Origin: Actinoalloteichus_B caeruleus
GTDB taxonomy: Bacteria > Actinomycetota > Actinomycetes > Mycobacteriales > Pseudonocardiaceae
Length of the DNA: 64,000 bases
Assembly: GCF_000718005.1 (NCBI RefSeq)
Contig: NZ_JODV01000007.1
Reading direction: 5' to 3' (one strand)
A model generated the notes under the pieces. It saw nothing but the letters and a program-made list of their open reading frames with translations, ran no database searches and had not been told where the DNA came from. The position numbers and the translations under genes were made by a program. Of this stretch, positions 34,835 to 51,104 are shown in pieces (within the stretch, counting starts at the first letter, position 1; every line of letters begins with the position of its first letter).

Positions 34835-34878
34835 GGGTCTCGTTCATCTCCGCCGCTTGGAATCCGTCGCGCCCGAAA

Positions 34879-35184
34879 TCACTGAATGTTGACGTCGACG
34901 CTGGCCGGCAGGTCGATACGCATGAGCGCATCCACCGTCTTCGGCGACGGGTCGAGGATGTCGATCAGACGCTTGTGCGTACGCATCTCGAAGTGCTCGC
35001 GAGAGTCCTTGTACTTGTGCGGCGAGCGAATGACGCAGTACACGTTCTTCTCGGTGGGCAGCGGCACCGGTCCGACGACCCGAGCGCCGGTGCGCGTCAC
35101 AGTCTCGACGATCTTGCGCGCGGACGCGTCGATCGCCTCGTGGTCGTAGGCCTTGAGCCGGATGCGGATCTTCTGTCCCGCCAT
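34879..35184 (-). CDS. rpsJ: 30S ribosomal protein S10
   Basis: S10 is in the 30S head and also joins NusB in rRNA antitermination. The 101-residue sequence starts MAGQKIRIRLKAYDHEAIDA. The loop near residue 57 (IRSPHKYKDSREHFEMRTHK) is wild type with respect to tetracycline-class resistance. It heads the S10 operon, with 396 bp of non-coding DNA before it. Confidence 0.98.
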   Translation of the reverse strand: MAGQKIRIRLKAYDHEAIDASARKIVETVTRTGARVVGPVPLPTEKNVYCVIRSPHKYKDSREHFEMRTHKRLIDILDPSPKTVDALMRIDLPASVDVNIQ

Positions 35185-35580
35185 GATGGCTTGCCGTTCC
35201 TCTAGTCTCGTGCCGCTATGTGACTAACGCTGCGAGTGTGCCGCGTTGCTCCCCGACCTGGTCCCGACTCATGACAGCGCCCCCACCTCGGAGGAAACAC
35301 GGCCAGTCATCACGGTCACCGGTCCACGCGGTCGGGCGTGTCGCGCCCGATGCTCACAGACCTGCCCGTCGGCTCTGGTCGTTGGGATCCATCGCCACCG
35401 CCATCCTCCGCACAGCGAAGAACTCCCGGCGGCGATCCGTAATCGACCCAAGCTCCCATCTGGCTCGGGACGCCGGCTCTCGCCCTCAGGGCGAGCAACC
35501 CATACAGGATGCCACACCACGGTGTGGCCACCCAAATCGGGGGGAGGCGCGCTCCTGACGGAGCGCGCCTCCTCAACGAC
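35185..35580. other. 396-bp region between tuf and rpsJ
   Basis: No gene is seen here. It contains three hairpins on the tuf side (35479-35495, 35511-35528 and 35543-35572). The remaining ~290 bp should hold the S10 operon promoter and leader. I found no -35/-10 pair I trust. Confidence 0.5.
35543..35572 (-). terminator. Terminator after tuf
   Basis: Arms of 13 bp at 35543-35555 and 35560-35572 enclose a TGAC loop, and the structure starts nine bases after the tuf stop codon. Two further hairpins follow at 35511-35528 and 35479-35495. It separates the str operon from the S10 operon. Confidence 0.8.
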
Positions 35581-36774
35581 TCACTCGACGATCTTGGTGA
35601 CCTGGCCGGCACCGACGGTGCGGCCACCCTCACGGATCGCCAGCCGCAGACCCTCGTCCATGGCCACGGGCTGGATCAGCTCGACGGAGATGCTGGTGCT
35701 GTCACCGGGCATCACCATCTCGGTGCCCTCGGGGAGGGTCACCACGCCGGTCACGTCCGTGGTCCGGAAGTAGAACTGCGGGCGGTAGTTGTTGAAGAAC
35801 GGCGTGTGGCGGCCACCCTCGTCCTTGGACAGGATGTAGACCTGCGCCTCGAACTTCTTGTGCGGCGTGGTCGTGCCGGGCTTGACGACGACCTGGCCCC
35901 GCTCGACCTCCTCGCGCTTCACACCGCGGAGCAGCAGGGCGGCGTTGTCGCCGGCCTGGCCCTGGTCGAGGAACTTCTTGAACATCTCGATGCTGGTGAC
36001 GGTGGTCTTGAAGGACTTCTCCTTGATGCCGACCACCTCCACCTCCTCGTTCAGGTTGATCTGGCCGCGCTCGATACGACCGGTGACAACCGTTCCACGA
36101 CCGGTGATGGTGAAGACGTCCTCGATGGGCATCAGGAACGGCTTCTCGACCTCACGCACCGGGTCCGGCACGTTCTCGTCGACGGCCTCCATCAGCTCCA
36201 GGAGCTTGGCGCCCCACTCGGCGTCGCCCTCCAGCGCCTTCAGCGCGGAGACGCGCACGACCGGGACGTCGTCGCCGGGGAACTCCTGCGAGGAGAGCAG
36301 CTCGCGGACCTCGAGCTCGACGAGCTCCAGGATCTCCTCGTCGTCCACCATGTCGGACTTGTTCAGCGCGACGAGGATGTAGGGCACACCCACCTGACGG
36401 GCCAGCAGCACGTGCTCACGGGTCTGCGGCATCGGGCCGTCGGTCGCCGCGACCACCAGGATCGCGCCGTCCATCTGGGCGGCACCGGTGATCATGTTCT
36501 TGATGTAGTCGGCGTGACCGGGGGCGTCGACGTGCGCGTAGTGACGCTTCTCGGTCTGGTACTCGACGTGCGCGATGTTGATCGTGATACCGCGCTGCTT
36601 CTCCTCCGGCGCCTTGTCGATCTCGTCGAACGGCGTGAAGGGGTTCAGCTCCGGGTACTTGTCGTGCAGAACCTTGGTGATCGCCGCGGTCAGGGTGGTC
36701 TTGCCGTGGTCGACGTGACCAATGGTTCCGATGTTGACGTGCGGCTTGTCCCGCTCGAACTTGGCCTTCGCCAC
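35581..36774 (-). CDS. tuf: Elongation factor Tu with Ser261/Ala279 substitutions
   Basis: EF-Tu delivers aminoacyl-tRNA to the ribosome as a GTP complex. The 397-residue protein starts at GTG 36774, eight bases after AGGAGG, and has GHVDHGKTT, DAPGH and NKSD GTP-binding motifs and all three domains. In domain 2 it reads KTTVTSIEMF and GDNAALLLRG. The Ser261 codon (35992-35994) and Ala279 codon (35938-35940) align with E. coli Gly257 and Gly275, where mycobacterial and Streptomyces EF-Tu, as I know them, have glycine. G257S and G275A are the known GE2270A-resistance changes. Kirromycin-linked Gln124 and Ala375 and pulvomycin-linked Arg230 equivalents are unchanged. Only one tuf is in the window. 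Confidence 0.98.
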   Translation of the reverse strand: MAKAKFERDKPHVNIGTIGHVDHGKTTLTAAITKVLHDKYPELNPFTPFDEIDKAPEEKQRGITINIAHVEYQTEKRHYAHVDAPGHADYIKNMITGAAQMDGAILVVAATDGPMPQTREHVLLARQVGVPYILVALNKSDMVDDEEILELVELEVRELLSSQEFPGDDVPVVRVSALKALEGDAEWGAKLLELMEAVDENVPDPVREVEKPFLMPIEDVFTITGRGTVVTGRIERGQINLNEEVEVVGIKEKSFKTTVTSIEMFKKFLDQGQAGDNAALLLRGVKREEVERGQVVVKPGTTTPHKKFEAQVYILSKDEGGRHTPFFNNYRPQFYFRTTDVTGVVTLPEGTEMVMPGDSTSISVELIQPVAMDEGLRLAIREGGRTVGAGQVTKIVE

Positions 36775-36931
36775 TGGTTTGTCCTCCTGGACTTCTTCTT
36801 GCTTCCCGCCGTTCGACCTGTGGTCAGTGCCAGGCGGTTTCGATCGGTCGCCGCCCGGGTTGAGCGGCCCGTGGTGCGATGGCCCGCCACCGCCGTGCGA
36901 CGGTGGCGAACCTCCGCTCAGGTGGGCTGGA

Positions 36932-39031
36932 TCACTCGCCCGTCGCCTTCGCGATGATCTCCTTCGCGACGTTCTGCGGAACCTCGGCGTAGGAGTCGAA
37001 CTGCATCGAGTAGTTGGCGCGACCCTGGGTCTTCGACCGCAGGTCACCCACGTACCCGAACATCTCCGACAGCGGGACGAGCGCCTTGACGACGCGAGTG
37101 CCACTGCGCTCTTCCATGGACTGGATCTGCCCACGGCGGGAGTTCAGGTCACCGATGACGTCACCCATGTAGTCCTCGGGCGTCGTCACCTCCACCGCCA
37201 TCATCGGCTCGAGGAGGGCGGGGCTCGCGGAGCGGGCCGCCTCCTTCAACGCCATCGAGCCGGCCACCTTGAACGCCATCTCCGACGAGTCGACCTCGTG
37301 GTAGGCGCCGTCGAGCAGCGTGAGCTTCACACCCACCAGCGGGTACCCGGCCAGGACGCCGTACTGCATCGCGTCCTGCGCGCCCTGGTCGACCGAGGGG
37401 ATGTACTCCTTCGGGACCCGGCCACCGGTCACCTTGTTCTCGAACTCGTAGAGGGCACCCTCGGTGCTCTGCAGCGGCTCGAGCTTGATGATGACCCGCG
37501 CGAACTGACCGGAGCCACCGGTCTGCTTCTTGTGGGTGTACTCGTACTTCTCGATGGTCTTCCGGATGGTCTCCCGGTAGGCCACCTGCGGCTTGCCGAT
37601 GTTGGCCTCGACCTTGAAGTCGCTCTTCATCCGGTTGACCAGCACCTCGAGGTGGAGCTCGCCCATCCCCTTGATGATCGTCTGGCCGGTGTCCTCGTCG
37701 AGCTTGACCTGGAAGGTCGGGTCCTCCTCGGCGAGCTTCTGGATCGCCGTGGAGAGCTTCTCCTGGTCGCTCTTGGTCTTCGGCTCGATCGCGACCTCGA
37801 TGACCGGAGCCGGGAACGTCATCGACTCCAGGACCACCGGGGCCTGCGGGTCGGCCAGCGTGTCACCGGTGGTGGTCTCCTTGAGACCGATCACCGCGTA
37901 GATGTGGCCCGCCCTGGCCTCGTCGACCGGGTTCTCCTTGTTGGAGTGCATCTGGAAGAGCTTCCCGATGCGCTCCTTGCGCTCCTTGGTGGCGTTGACC
38001 ACCTGGGTGCCGCTGGCCAACTTGCCGGAGTAGACCCGGACGTAGGTCAGCTTGCCGAAGAACGGGTGCACGGCGATCTTGAACGCCAGCGCGGAGAAGG
38101 GCTCGTCCACGCTCGCCTTGCGCTCGACGTGCGTCTCGCCGTCCTGGAGCGTCCCGTGCACCGCGGGGACGTCCAGCGGCGAGGGCAGGTAGTCGATGAC
38201 CGCGTCGAGCATGGGCTGGACGCCCTTGTTCTTGAACGCGGACCCGCACAGCACCGGGTACGCCTCACGGGCGCAGGTGATCTTCCGGATACCGGCCTTG
38301 ATCTGCTCGACCGTCAGCTCCTCGCCACCGAGGTAGGCGTCCATCAGGTCGTCGTCGGTCTCGGCGACCGCGTCGAGCAGCTTCTCCCGGTACTCGGCCA
38401 CCGTGTCGGCGAGCTCCGCCGGGATCTCCTCGACGGTGTAGTCCTCGCCCTTCTGGACGTCGCCGCGCCAGGTCAGGGCGCGCATCTCCACCAGGTCGAT
38501 GACACCGGCGAAGTCGCTCTCCGCGCCGATCGGCAGCTGGATCACCAGCGGCTTGGCCCCGAGGCGGTCCTCGATGGTGCGGACGGTGAAGTAGAAGTCC
38601 GCGCCGAGCTTGTCCATCTTGTTGACGAAGCAGACGCGCGGAACCTCGTACTTGTCCGCCTGCCGCCAGACCTGCTCGGACTGGGGCTCGACACCTTCCT
38701 TGCCGTCGAAGACGGCGACGGCGCCGTCGAGCACCCGCAGGGACCGCTCGACCTCGACGGTGAAGTCCACGTGGCCAGGCGTGTCGATGATGTTGATCTG
38801 GTTGTCGTCCCAGAAGCAGGTGGTCGCGGCGGAGGTGATGGTGATGCCGCGCTTCTGCTCCTCCTCCATCCAGTCCATCGTCGCCGCGCCGTCGTGCACC
38901 TCGCCGATCTTGTAGTTGATCCCGGTGTAGTACAGGATCCGCTCGGTCGTGGTGGTCTTGCCGGCGTCGATGTGGGCCATGATGCCGATGTTCCGGACCT
39001 TGGCCAGGTCAGTCAGCACTTCGCGTGCCAC
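36932..39031 (-). CDS. fusA: Elongation factor G
   Basis: EF-G drives translocation and, with RRF, ribosome recycling. The 699-residue protein starts at GTG 39031 (VAREVLTDLAKVRNIGIMAH). It carries the G motifs AHIDAGKTTTTERIL, DTPGHVDF and NKMDK, followed by domains II-V. It lies between rpsG and tuf in the standard str operon, 157 bp upstream of tuf. No obvious fusidic-acid-type change was identified by eye. Confidence 0.98.
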   Translation of the reverse strand: MAREVLTDLAKVRNIGIMAHIDAGKTTTTERILYYTGINYKIGEVHDGAATMDWMEEEQKRGITITSAATTCFWDDNQINIIDTPGHVDFTVEVERSLRVLDGAVAVFDGKEGVEPQSEQVWRQADKYEVPRVCFVNKMDKLGADFYFTVRTIEDRLGAKPLVIQLPIGAESDFAGVIDLVEMRALTWRGDVQKGEDYTVEEIPAELADTVAEYREKLLDAVAETDDDLMDAYLGGEELTVEQIKAGIRKITCAREAYPVLCGSAFKNKGVQPMLDAVIDYLPSPLDVPAVHGTLQDGETHVERKASVDEPFSALAFKIAVHPFFGKLTYVRVYSGKLASGTQVVNATKERKERIGKLFQMHSNKENPVDEARAGHIYAVIGLKETTTGDTLADPQAPVVLESMTFPAPVIEVAIEPKTKSDQEKLSTAIQKLAEEDPTFQVKLDEDTGQTIIKGMGELHLEVLVNRMKSDFKVEANIGKPQVAYRETIRKTIEKYEYTHKKQTGGSGQFARVIIKLEPLQSTEGALYEFENKVTGGRVPKEYIPSVDQGAQDAMQYGVLAGYPLVGVKLTLLDGAYHEVDSSEMAFKVAGSMALKEAARSASPALLEPMMAVEVTTPEDYMGDVIGDLNSRRGQIQSMEERSGTRVVKALVPLSEMFGYVGDLRSKTQGRANYSMQFDSYAEVPQNVAKEIIAKATGE

Positions 39032-39119
39032 GAGACTCTTCCCCGTTCTTGATCAGCTGGTCCTAGCTGTCTGTGGGGTGGTCGAAGACCCGACGCGGGT
39101 ACGCGTCGAGCTACTCCAA

Positions 39120-39590
39120 TCACCAGCGGTAATGCGCGAACGCCTTGTTGGACTCCGCCATCTTGTGGGTGTCCTCGCGCCGCTTGACGCTCGCACCCAG
39201 GCCGTTGCTGGCGTCCAGCAGCTCGTTCATCAGCCGCTCGACCATCGTCTTCTCCCGGCGCTGCCGGGCGAAGGACACCAGCCAACGCAGCGCCAGCGTG
39301 GTGGAACGACCAGCGCGCACCTCCACCGGCACCTGGTAGGTGGCGCCACCGACGCGGCGGCTGCGCACCTCCAGGGTGGGCTTCACGTTGTCCAGGGCAC
39401 GCTTGAGCGTGACGACCGGGTCGGTGCCGGTCTTCTCCCGGGTGCCCTCCAGGGCCTCGTAGACGATCTTCTCAGCCAGCGAGCGCTTGCCGTCCCTGAG
39501 CACCTTGTTGATGAGCTGCGTCACCAGAGGTGAGGCGTAGACGGGATCGGAGATCAGCGGCCGCTTCGGGGCCGGACCCTTGCGGGGCAT
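39120..39590 (-). CDS. rpsG: 30S ribosomal protein S7
   Basis: S7 nucleates assembly of the 30S head and contacts the E-site tRNA. The 156-residue sequence starts MPRKGPAPKRPLISDPVYAS and includes KVLRDGKRSLAEKIVYEALE. It lies two bases after rpsL, implying coupling, and 88 bp before fusA. Confidence 0.98.
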   Translation of the reverse strand: MPRKGPAPKRPLISDPVYASPLVTQLINKVLRDGKRSLAEKIVYEALEGTREKTGTDPVVTLKRALDNVKPTLEVRSRRVGGATYQVPVEVRAGRSTTLALRWLVSFARQRREKTMVERLMNELLDASNGLGASVKRREDTHKMAESNKAFAHYRW

Positions 39591-39592
39591 CT

Positions 39593-39967
39593 TTAGCTCT
39601 TCTCCTTCTTCGCGCCGTACCGGCTGCGGGCCTGCTTGCGGTTCTTGACGCCCTGGGTGTCGAGGGAACCGCGGATGATCTTGTAGCGCACGCCGGGGAG
39701 GTCCTTCACACGGCCACCGCGAACGAGCACCATCGAGTGCTCCTGGAGGTTGTGGCCCTCACCGGGGATGTAGGCCGTGACCTCGATGCCGCTCGTGAGC
39801 CTCACACGGGCCACCTTGCGCAGCGCCGAGTTCGGCTTCTTGGGGGTGGTGGTGTAGACGCGGGTGCATACGCCGCGCCGCTGCGGGCTCCCCTTGAGCG
39901 CCGCGGTCTTGGTCTTCGCGACCTTGTCCTCACGGCCCTTGCGGACCAGCTGCTGGATCGTGGGCAT
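39593..39967 (-). CDS. rpsL: 30S ribosomal protein S12
   Basis: S12 controls decoding accuracy. The 124-residue product starts MPTIQQLVRKGREDKVAKTK. The lysines of PKKPNSALRK and GGRVKDLPGVRYK, whose mutation gives streptomycin resistance, are the wild-type residues. It is the first gene of the str operon, with a recognisable promoter ~260 bp upstream. Confidence 0.98.
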   Translation of the reverse strand: MPTIQQLVRKGREDKVAKTKTAALKGSPQRRGVCTRVYTTTPKKPNSALRKVARVRLTSGIEVTAYIPGEGHNLQEHSMVLVRGGRVKDLPGVRYKIIRGSLDTQGVKNRKQARSRYGAKKEKS

Positions 39968-40201
39968 GGACCGGCTACTTCTTCCGTTCGCGGCCCTAGG
40001 TGCTCACTGTTGCGTGTTTGAGCACGTCAGGCGGTATGTATGGCTCTGTGTAGTTCGCCCTCCCCCGTAACCCGAGGTCGGGCGTGTCGCCCTCTTCTCG
40101 GTCCCGTGGCGTGAAGCTTCCCCTGCGGGATGTCGGGAGGAGTTCCGCTGCGCAGTGACGACCACGGTGTCAAAACCGCCGCTCACAGGCACACGGACCG
40201 A

Positions 40202-40217
40202 CCCAATGCGCATTGGG
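40202..40217. promoter_or_regulatory. 16-bp perfect palindrome at the start of the str operon transcript
   Basis: CCCAATGCGCATTGGG is perfectly symmetric and AT-richer than its surroundings. It lies 12-27 bases downstream of the rpsL -10 hexamer, at about +4 to +20 of the predicted transcript. It could be an operator for a dimeric regulator or a 5'-end RNA hairpin. Confidence 0.6.
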
Positions 40218-40228
40218 CCCGAGTAGCA

Positions 40229-40258
40229 AAGATACCTGTTGCCCGAACGCGGGGTCAA
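40229..40258 (-). promoter_or_regulatory. Sigma-70-type promoter of the str operon
   Basis: On the minus strand, TTGACC (40253-40258) and TATCTT (40229-40234) are 18 bp apart. The match to the housekeeping consensus is good, and it is the only such pair in this non-coding region. It would drive rpsL-rpsG-fusA-tuf with a leader of about 255 bases. Confidence 0.6.
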
Positions 40259-40464
40259 AACGGGTACCACATACCACCTGGTTCGCACCGGGTCGGGACT
40301 CTGCCGACCAGCGTACCGGCGGGGAGCGGGCCCGTAACCCCCGGATCCTGCCGGAACCCTGTCGTACGCCACGTGAGTTCCACCACCCCCGCGTCCCGAC
40401 CCGCCGACCACCCCGGAACGGCACGGCCAGGCCGAGACCCGTTCACCGCCCCGGTGGGGACCGT

Positions 40465-41070
40465 TCAGATCCAGCCGTGGTCCCGGGCCCGCTCGGCGGC
40501 CTGCCACCGCGTCCCCACCCCCAGCTTCGCCATCGCCGACGAGAGGTAGTTGCGCACGGTCCCCGGCGAGAGGTGCACGACGCGGGCGATCGCCCGCGCG
40601 GTGACCCCGTCCCCCACCTCCGCGAGGACCTGGCGTTCGCGATCCGTGAGCGGGTTCTCCCGCACGGACAACGCGTCAGCGGCCACGTCCGGATCGACGT
40701 ACCGCCCACCGGCGTGGACCCGGCGGACCACATCGGCCAACAGCGCCGCCGGCGACGTCTTCGGCACGAAGCCGCGCGCTCCGTTGGCCAGCGCCCGGCG
40801 CAGCACTCCCGCCCTGGCATGCCGCGTGAGCACCACGCACCGCGTCCCGGGGGCCGACCGGGCCACCTCCAGCGCCAGCCGTGGCCCGTCGAGCCCGGGC
40901 ATCTCCACGTCCACGAGTGCGACATCGGGGCGGAGACGGCGAACCGCCGCCAGCGCGGACATCCCGTCGGCCGCCTGCCCCACCACGACGAGGTCATCCT
41001 CCAGGTCGAGCAGGGCCGCCACCGCTCCCCTGGTCAACGCTTCGTCGTCGGCGAGCAGGACGCGGATCAC
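40465..41070 (-). CDS. NarL/LuxR-family response regulator
   Basis: This 201-residue regulator has a receiver domain (acidic pocket ADDE, phospho-acceptor Asp54 in LVDVEMPG, and a conserved Lys in VPKTSPA). A LuxR-type DNA-binding domain ends it (LTDRERQVLAEVGDGVTARA ... VRNYLSSAMAKLGV). It overlaps the histidine kinase stop by four bases, so the two are coupled and form a two-component pair. The regulon is unknown. The location between rpoC and rpsL is probably incidental. Confidence 0.93.
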   Translation of the reverse strand: MIRVLLADDEALTRGAVAALLDLEDDLVVVGQAADGMSALAAVRRLRPDVALVDVEMPGLDGPRLALEVARSAPGTRCVVLTRHARAGVLRRALANGARGFVPKTSPAALLADVVRRVHAGGRYVDPDVAADALSVRENPLTDRERQVLAEVGDGVTARAIARVVHLSPGTVRNYLSSAMAKLGVGTRWQAAERARDHGWI

Positions 41071-42302
41071 TCCGTCACCTCCCGGACCGACGCCGAGGAC
41101 GGGACGCTCGCGGCCAGCTCGAACACGCCGTCCTCCCGTACGCCGGCGGACAGCCGCCCACCGAGCTCACCGAGCCGCCGCCCCAGGCCCTCCAGACCGC
41201 CCCCGGACGACGTCTCCCCCGCCGTGGCCCGGACACCGTCGTTGCGGACGACCAGCTCGACCCGTCCGTCCCGCTCCCGCACGGTGATCCCGCACCAGGT
41301 CGCGTCGGAGTGCCGGAGCAGGTTCGTCGTCGCCTCCCGCAGCACCCGGCCGAGGATCACCGAGGCCGGGGTCCCGGGCTCGGGAACCGCCGGGAAGCCG
41401 ACGGTCGTCCCCTGGATCCCGGCCGATTCGACCAGGTGCGTCACGGCCACGATCTCGGCGGCCAACTCCGTCCGGCGGCGCTCCCTGGCCACCTCCCGAA
41501 CCTCCCGCAGCGCGGCCCTCGCCAGCCGGTGCGTCTCCGCGACCTCGGCGTCGGCCCGCTCCGGATCCACCTCCCGGAGGCGCAACGCCAGCTCGCTCTT
41601 GAGCGCGACCACCTCCAGGCTGTGGCCCAGGATGTCGTGCAGGTCCTCCGCCAACCGCATCCGTTCCCGGTGCCCCGCCATCTCGACGGCGGCTCGCTGG
41701 GCGTTGTCGAGCTCCGTGGCCGACCGCCACGACTCCAACACGCGGAAGTCGGAGTAGACGACCAGCGGCACCACCAGGAGCCCGAACACCACGGGCACCG
41801 CGAGCGACCGCCAGGACGCCGTGGCGTCGACGAACACCAACGTGACCACGACGACGCCGAGGCACACCAGCCCCGTCACCGCGGCGGTGATGACGGTCAG
41901 GTGGCGGCGAGAACGTCCCACGCCGATGTCGGCCACGGCGACGCCCGGCACTCCGAGCCAGAGCAGCCCGGCGCTGGCTCCCCAGGCACCCTCCGCGAAG
42001 TCCTGCCCGACCGACATGGTGAACGCGCCCCCGACGACGCCGAGCCCCACCGCGACCGCGAGCGACGGACCGGACAACCCGACCGGCACCCGAGCCGTCG
42101 GGGAGCGGAGCGCGCGGCGCACGCAGGCCGCGTGGAGGGCCGCGAAGGACGCGGCTCCGAACAGCAGGACCTGTTGGGCGCCAGCCGGTACCGGCTGGAG
42201 GACGACCAGGACGACCAGGACGCTGCCCCACCCCATCGCGGAGCTCAACACCGCGTTCCGGGAACGACGGCGCAGCAAGTCGAGCGGCTGGCCTGCGGTC
42301 AC
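41067..42302 (-). CDS. DesK/NarX-type sensor histidine kinase
   Basis: The 411-residue protein has about six N-terminal transmembrane helices (residues ~25-185), which probably sense a membrane or envelope signal. A HisKA_3 domain with phospho-acceptor His222 (EDLHDILGHSLEVV) and a short HATPase domain (REATTNLLRHSDA, GGGLEGLGRRL) follow. GTG 42302 is the most likely start, but its ribosome-binding site is weak, so an internal ATG near 42236 is possible. It is coupled to the response regulator by a four-base overlap. Confidence 0.9.
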   Translation of the reverse strand: MTAGQPLDLLRRRSRNAVLSSAMGWGSVLVVLVVLQPVPAGAQQVLLFGAASFAALHAACVRRALRSPTARVPVGLSGPSLAVAVGLGVVGGAFTMSVGQDFAEGAWGASAGLLWLGVPGVAVADIGVGRSRRHLTVITAAVTGLVCLGVVVVTLVFVDATASWRSLAVPVVFGLLVVPLVVYSDFRVLESWRSATELDNAQRAAVEMAGHRERMRLAEDLHDILGHSLEVVALKSELALRLREVDPERADAEVAETHRLARAALREVREVARERRRTELAAEIVAVTHLVESAGIQGTTVGFPAVPEPGTPASVILGRVLREATTNLLRHSDATWCGITVRERDGRVELVVRNDGVRATAGETSSGGGLEGLGRRLGELGGRLSAGVREDGVFELAASVPSSASVREVTE

Positions 42303-42385
42303 CCCGGCACCGTAACCGCCGGGGAGCGCCGGCGTGCCGATTCGCCGCCGGGGATGACAGGTGTCACCACCCGGCCCGGAAAGCG

Positions 42386-42421
42386 CCACGGGGGCGCGCC
42401 GTGTGTGGCGCGCCCCCGTGG
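42386..42421 (-). terminator. Strong terminator after rpoC
   Basis: Perfect 15-bp arms at 42386-42400 and 42407-42421 enclose a six-base GTGTGT loop, 33 bp after the rpoC stop codon. It ends the rpoB-rpoC transcript before the histidine kinase gene. Confidence 0.85.
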
Positions 42422-42454
42422 GTCCCTGCCTTGCCGATTCCGGTGACGAACCGC

Positions 42455-46366
<3,912 letters not shown>

Positions 46367-46444
46367 GTCGGTTCTTCTCCCCTGATCGTTGGTTCAGGCC
46401 GTGACGGCCTGGTGGGGGCGGCTGTCGGAGGTGAGCAGCGCGGG

Positions 46445-49939
<3,495 letters not shown>

Positions 49940-49978
49940 GATGCGTCCTTCCAGGGACTGGTAGCTGGCTAAGCAGCG

Positions 49979-50008
49979 GCGCTAGCAGCCGGCTAACACA
50001 GCTGTCAA
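49979..50008 (-). promoter_or_regulatory. Sigma-70-type promoter of rpoBC
   Basis: On the minus strand, TTGACA (50003-50008) and TAGCGC (49979-49984) are 18 bp apart. The -35 is a perfect consensus. The predicted leader is only about 30 bases, ending at the TTG start of rpoB. Confidence 0.55.
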
Positions 50009-50584
50009 GGGTGCAGTGGTGCCCGCATCCTACGCCCGAAACCAGGGCAAGCAGGAACGAGGGCAGCGCAAAGAAGCAGTCTAGCCGCGAAGAGGGCGAC
50101 TGTCGAGTGGGGGCCGCCAGCCCGCCACTCGCGTTGCTAACAGACTGACCGCGGGAGGGCGCTCAGTCAAGACGCTTCGCCTCGATCACCCCTGTGGTGG
50201 AACGTGGTGTTACGACTCGTGACCACGGACGGTCCGCGCGACTGGCCCGCCCATCTGGTGCTTCTGATCTTATTTGGCAGCGCCGACAGGATGCCACCCC
50301 TCGCTCCGCCGCGACACCCGGGGCCGCCCGCTCCGGGACCCGCACCCAGCCACCGGGTCCGAGGAGAACCACTGGCCAGCGCCACCCCCGGTTCGCCCCG
50401 GATCGGACGCGCCCGAGGACGACTGGCCGAGAGTGAGACATTGCTCACGTTGGGTGGGCCGACTCGGGGGGGCTGTCGCTCCCCGCGCGCGTCCCGCGAC
50501 GGCGGGTAGGCCCCGCCAACGGGGGCGACGCCGGCCGGGCCGTCACGCCGTCACCCGGACGAAGCACCAGCCCAGACACGCCGA

Positions 50585-50618
50585 AGGGGTGGCCCCGTCA
50601 CGTGACGGAACCACCCCT
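50585..50618 (-). terminator. Hairpin after rplL
   Basis: AGGGGTGG (50585-50592) pairs with CCACCCCT (50611-50618). Inside them CCGTCAC/GTGACGG form a second stem. It lies 34 bp beyond the rplL stop and probably ends or attenuates the rplJL transcript. Confidence 0.7.
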
Positions 50619-50651
50619 GGGCGGGTGAGCGGCGGCCCTCGGCCGCCGGCA

Positions 50652-51035
50652 TCACTTCACGCTGACGGTCGCGCCAGCGGCCTCCAGCTTCTCCTTGGCC
50701 TGGTCGGCCACGTCCTTCTTGACGCTCTCCAGGATCGGCTTCGGCGCGCCCTCGACCAGCTCCTTGGCCTCCTTGAGGCCCAGGCCGGTGACGACCTCGC
50801 GGACGACCTTGATGACCTGGATCTTCTTGTCGCCGGGGGCCTCGAGGACCACGTCGAACTCGGTCTTCTCCTCGACGGCCTCGGCGGGGGCGGCCGCGGC
50901 ACCGGCCGGCGCGGCGGCGGCGACGGCGGCGGTGACCTCGAACTTCTCCTCGAACGCCTTCACGAAGGCGGACAGCTCCAGCAGGGTCATCCCGCCGAAG
51001 TGCTCCAACAGCTCCTCGTTGGTCAGCTGCGCCAT
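50652..51035 (-). CDS. rplL: 50S ribosomal protein L7/L12
   Basis: L7/L12 forms the stalk that recruits translational GTPases. The 127-residue protein has the dimerising N-terminal domain (MAQLTNEELLEHFGGMTLLE), an Ala/Pro-rich hinge and the C-terminal domain with LGLKEAKELVEGAPKPILES. It follows rplJ by 69 bp. Confidence 0.98.
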   Translation of the reverse strand: MAQLTNEELLEHFGGMTLLELSAFVKAFEEKFEVTAAVAAAAPAGAAAAPAEAVEEKTEFDVVLEAPGDKKIQVIKVVREVVTGLGLKEAKELVEGAPKPILESVKKDVADQAKEKLEAAGATVSVK

Positions 51036-51104
51036 GGTGACGTCTTCCTTCCTAGCTCGGGGCGACCTGGTCCTCCAGGGCGCTGGGGGTTGGGGTGAGG
51101 GCGG

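Larger units (their letters stand above)
39968..40464. other. 497-bp region between rpsL and the response regulator gene
   Basis: No gene is supported. The region carries the rpsL promoter (40229-40258, minus strand), a 16-bp palindrome at 40202-40217 and a leader of about 250 bases. The plus-distal part follows the response-regulator stop and should contain its terminator, which I could not assign. Confidence 0.6.
49940..50651. other. 712-bp region between rplL and rpoB
   Basis: I see no supported gene. The rpoB end carries a promoter at 49979-50008. The rplL end carries a terminator-like hairpin at 50585-50618. Short open frames at 50163-50448 have no ribosome-binding site or coding character. 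Separation of rplJL from rpoBC by this distance suggests independent transcription. Confidence 0.6.

Noticed and set aside
35992..35994. Sequence misread as an explanation for EF-Tu Ser261
   Set aside because: A single-base error could turn GGC into AGC, but a second independent change (Ala279) lies 18 residues away and the surrounding frame is intact, so a double error is less likely than real substitutions.
36775..37134. Longer EF-Tu frame upstream of GTG 36774
   Set aside because: It overlaps fusA antiframe and is not similar to any EF-Tu N-terminus.
50163..50448. Small open frames between rplL and rpoB
   Set aside because: No ribosome-binding site, no known similarity, and overlapping frames of equal length on both strands.
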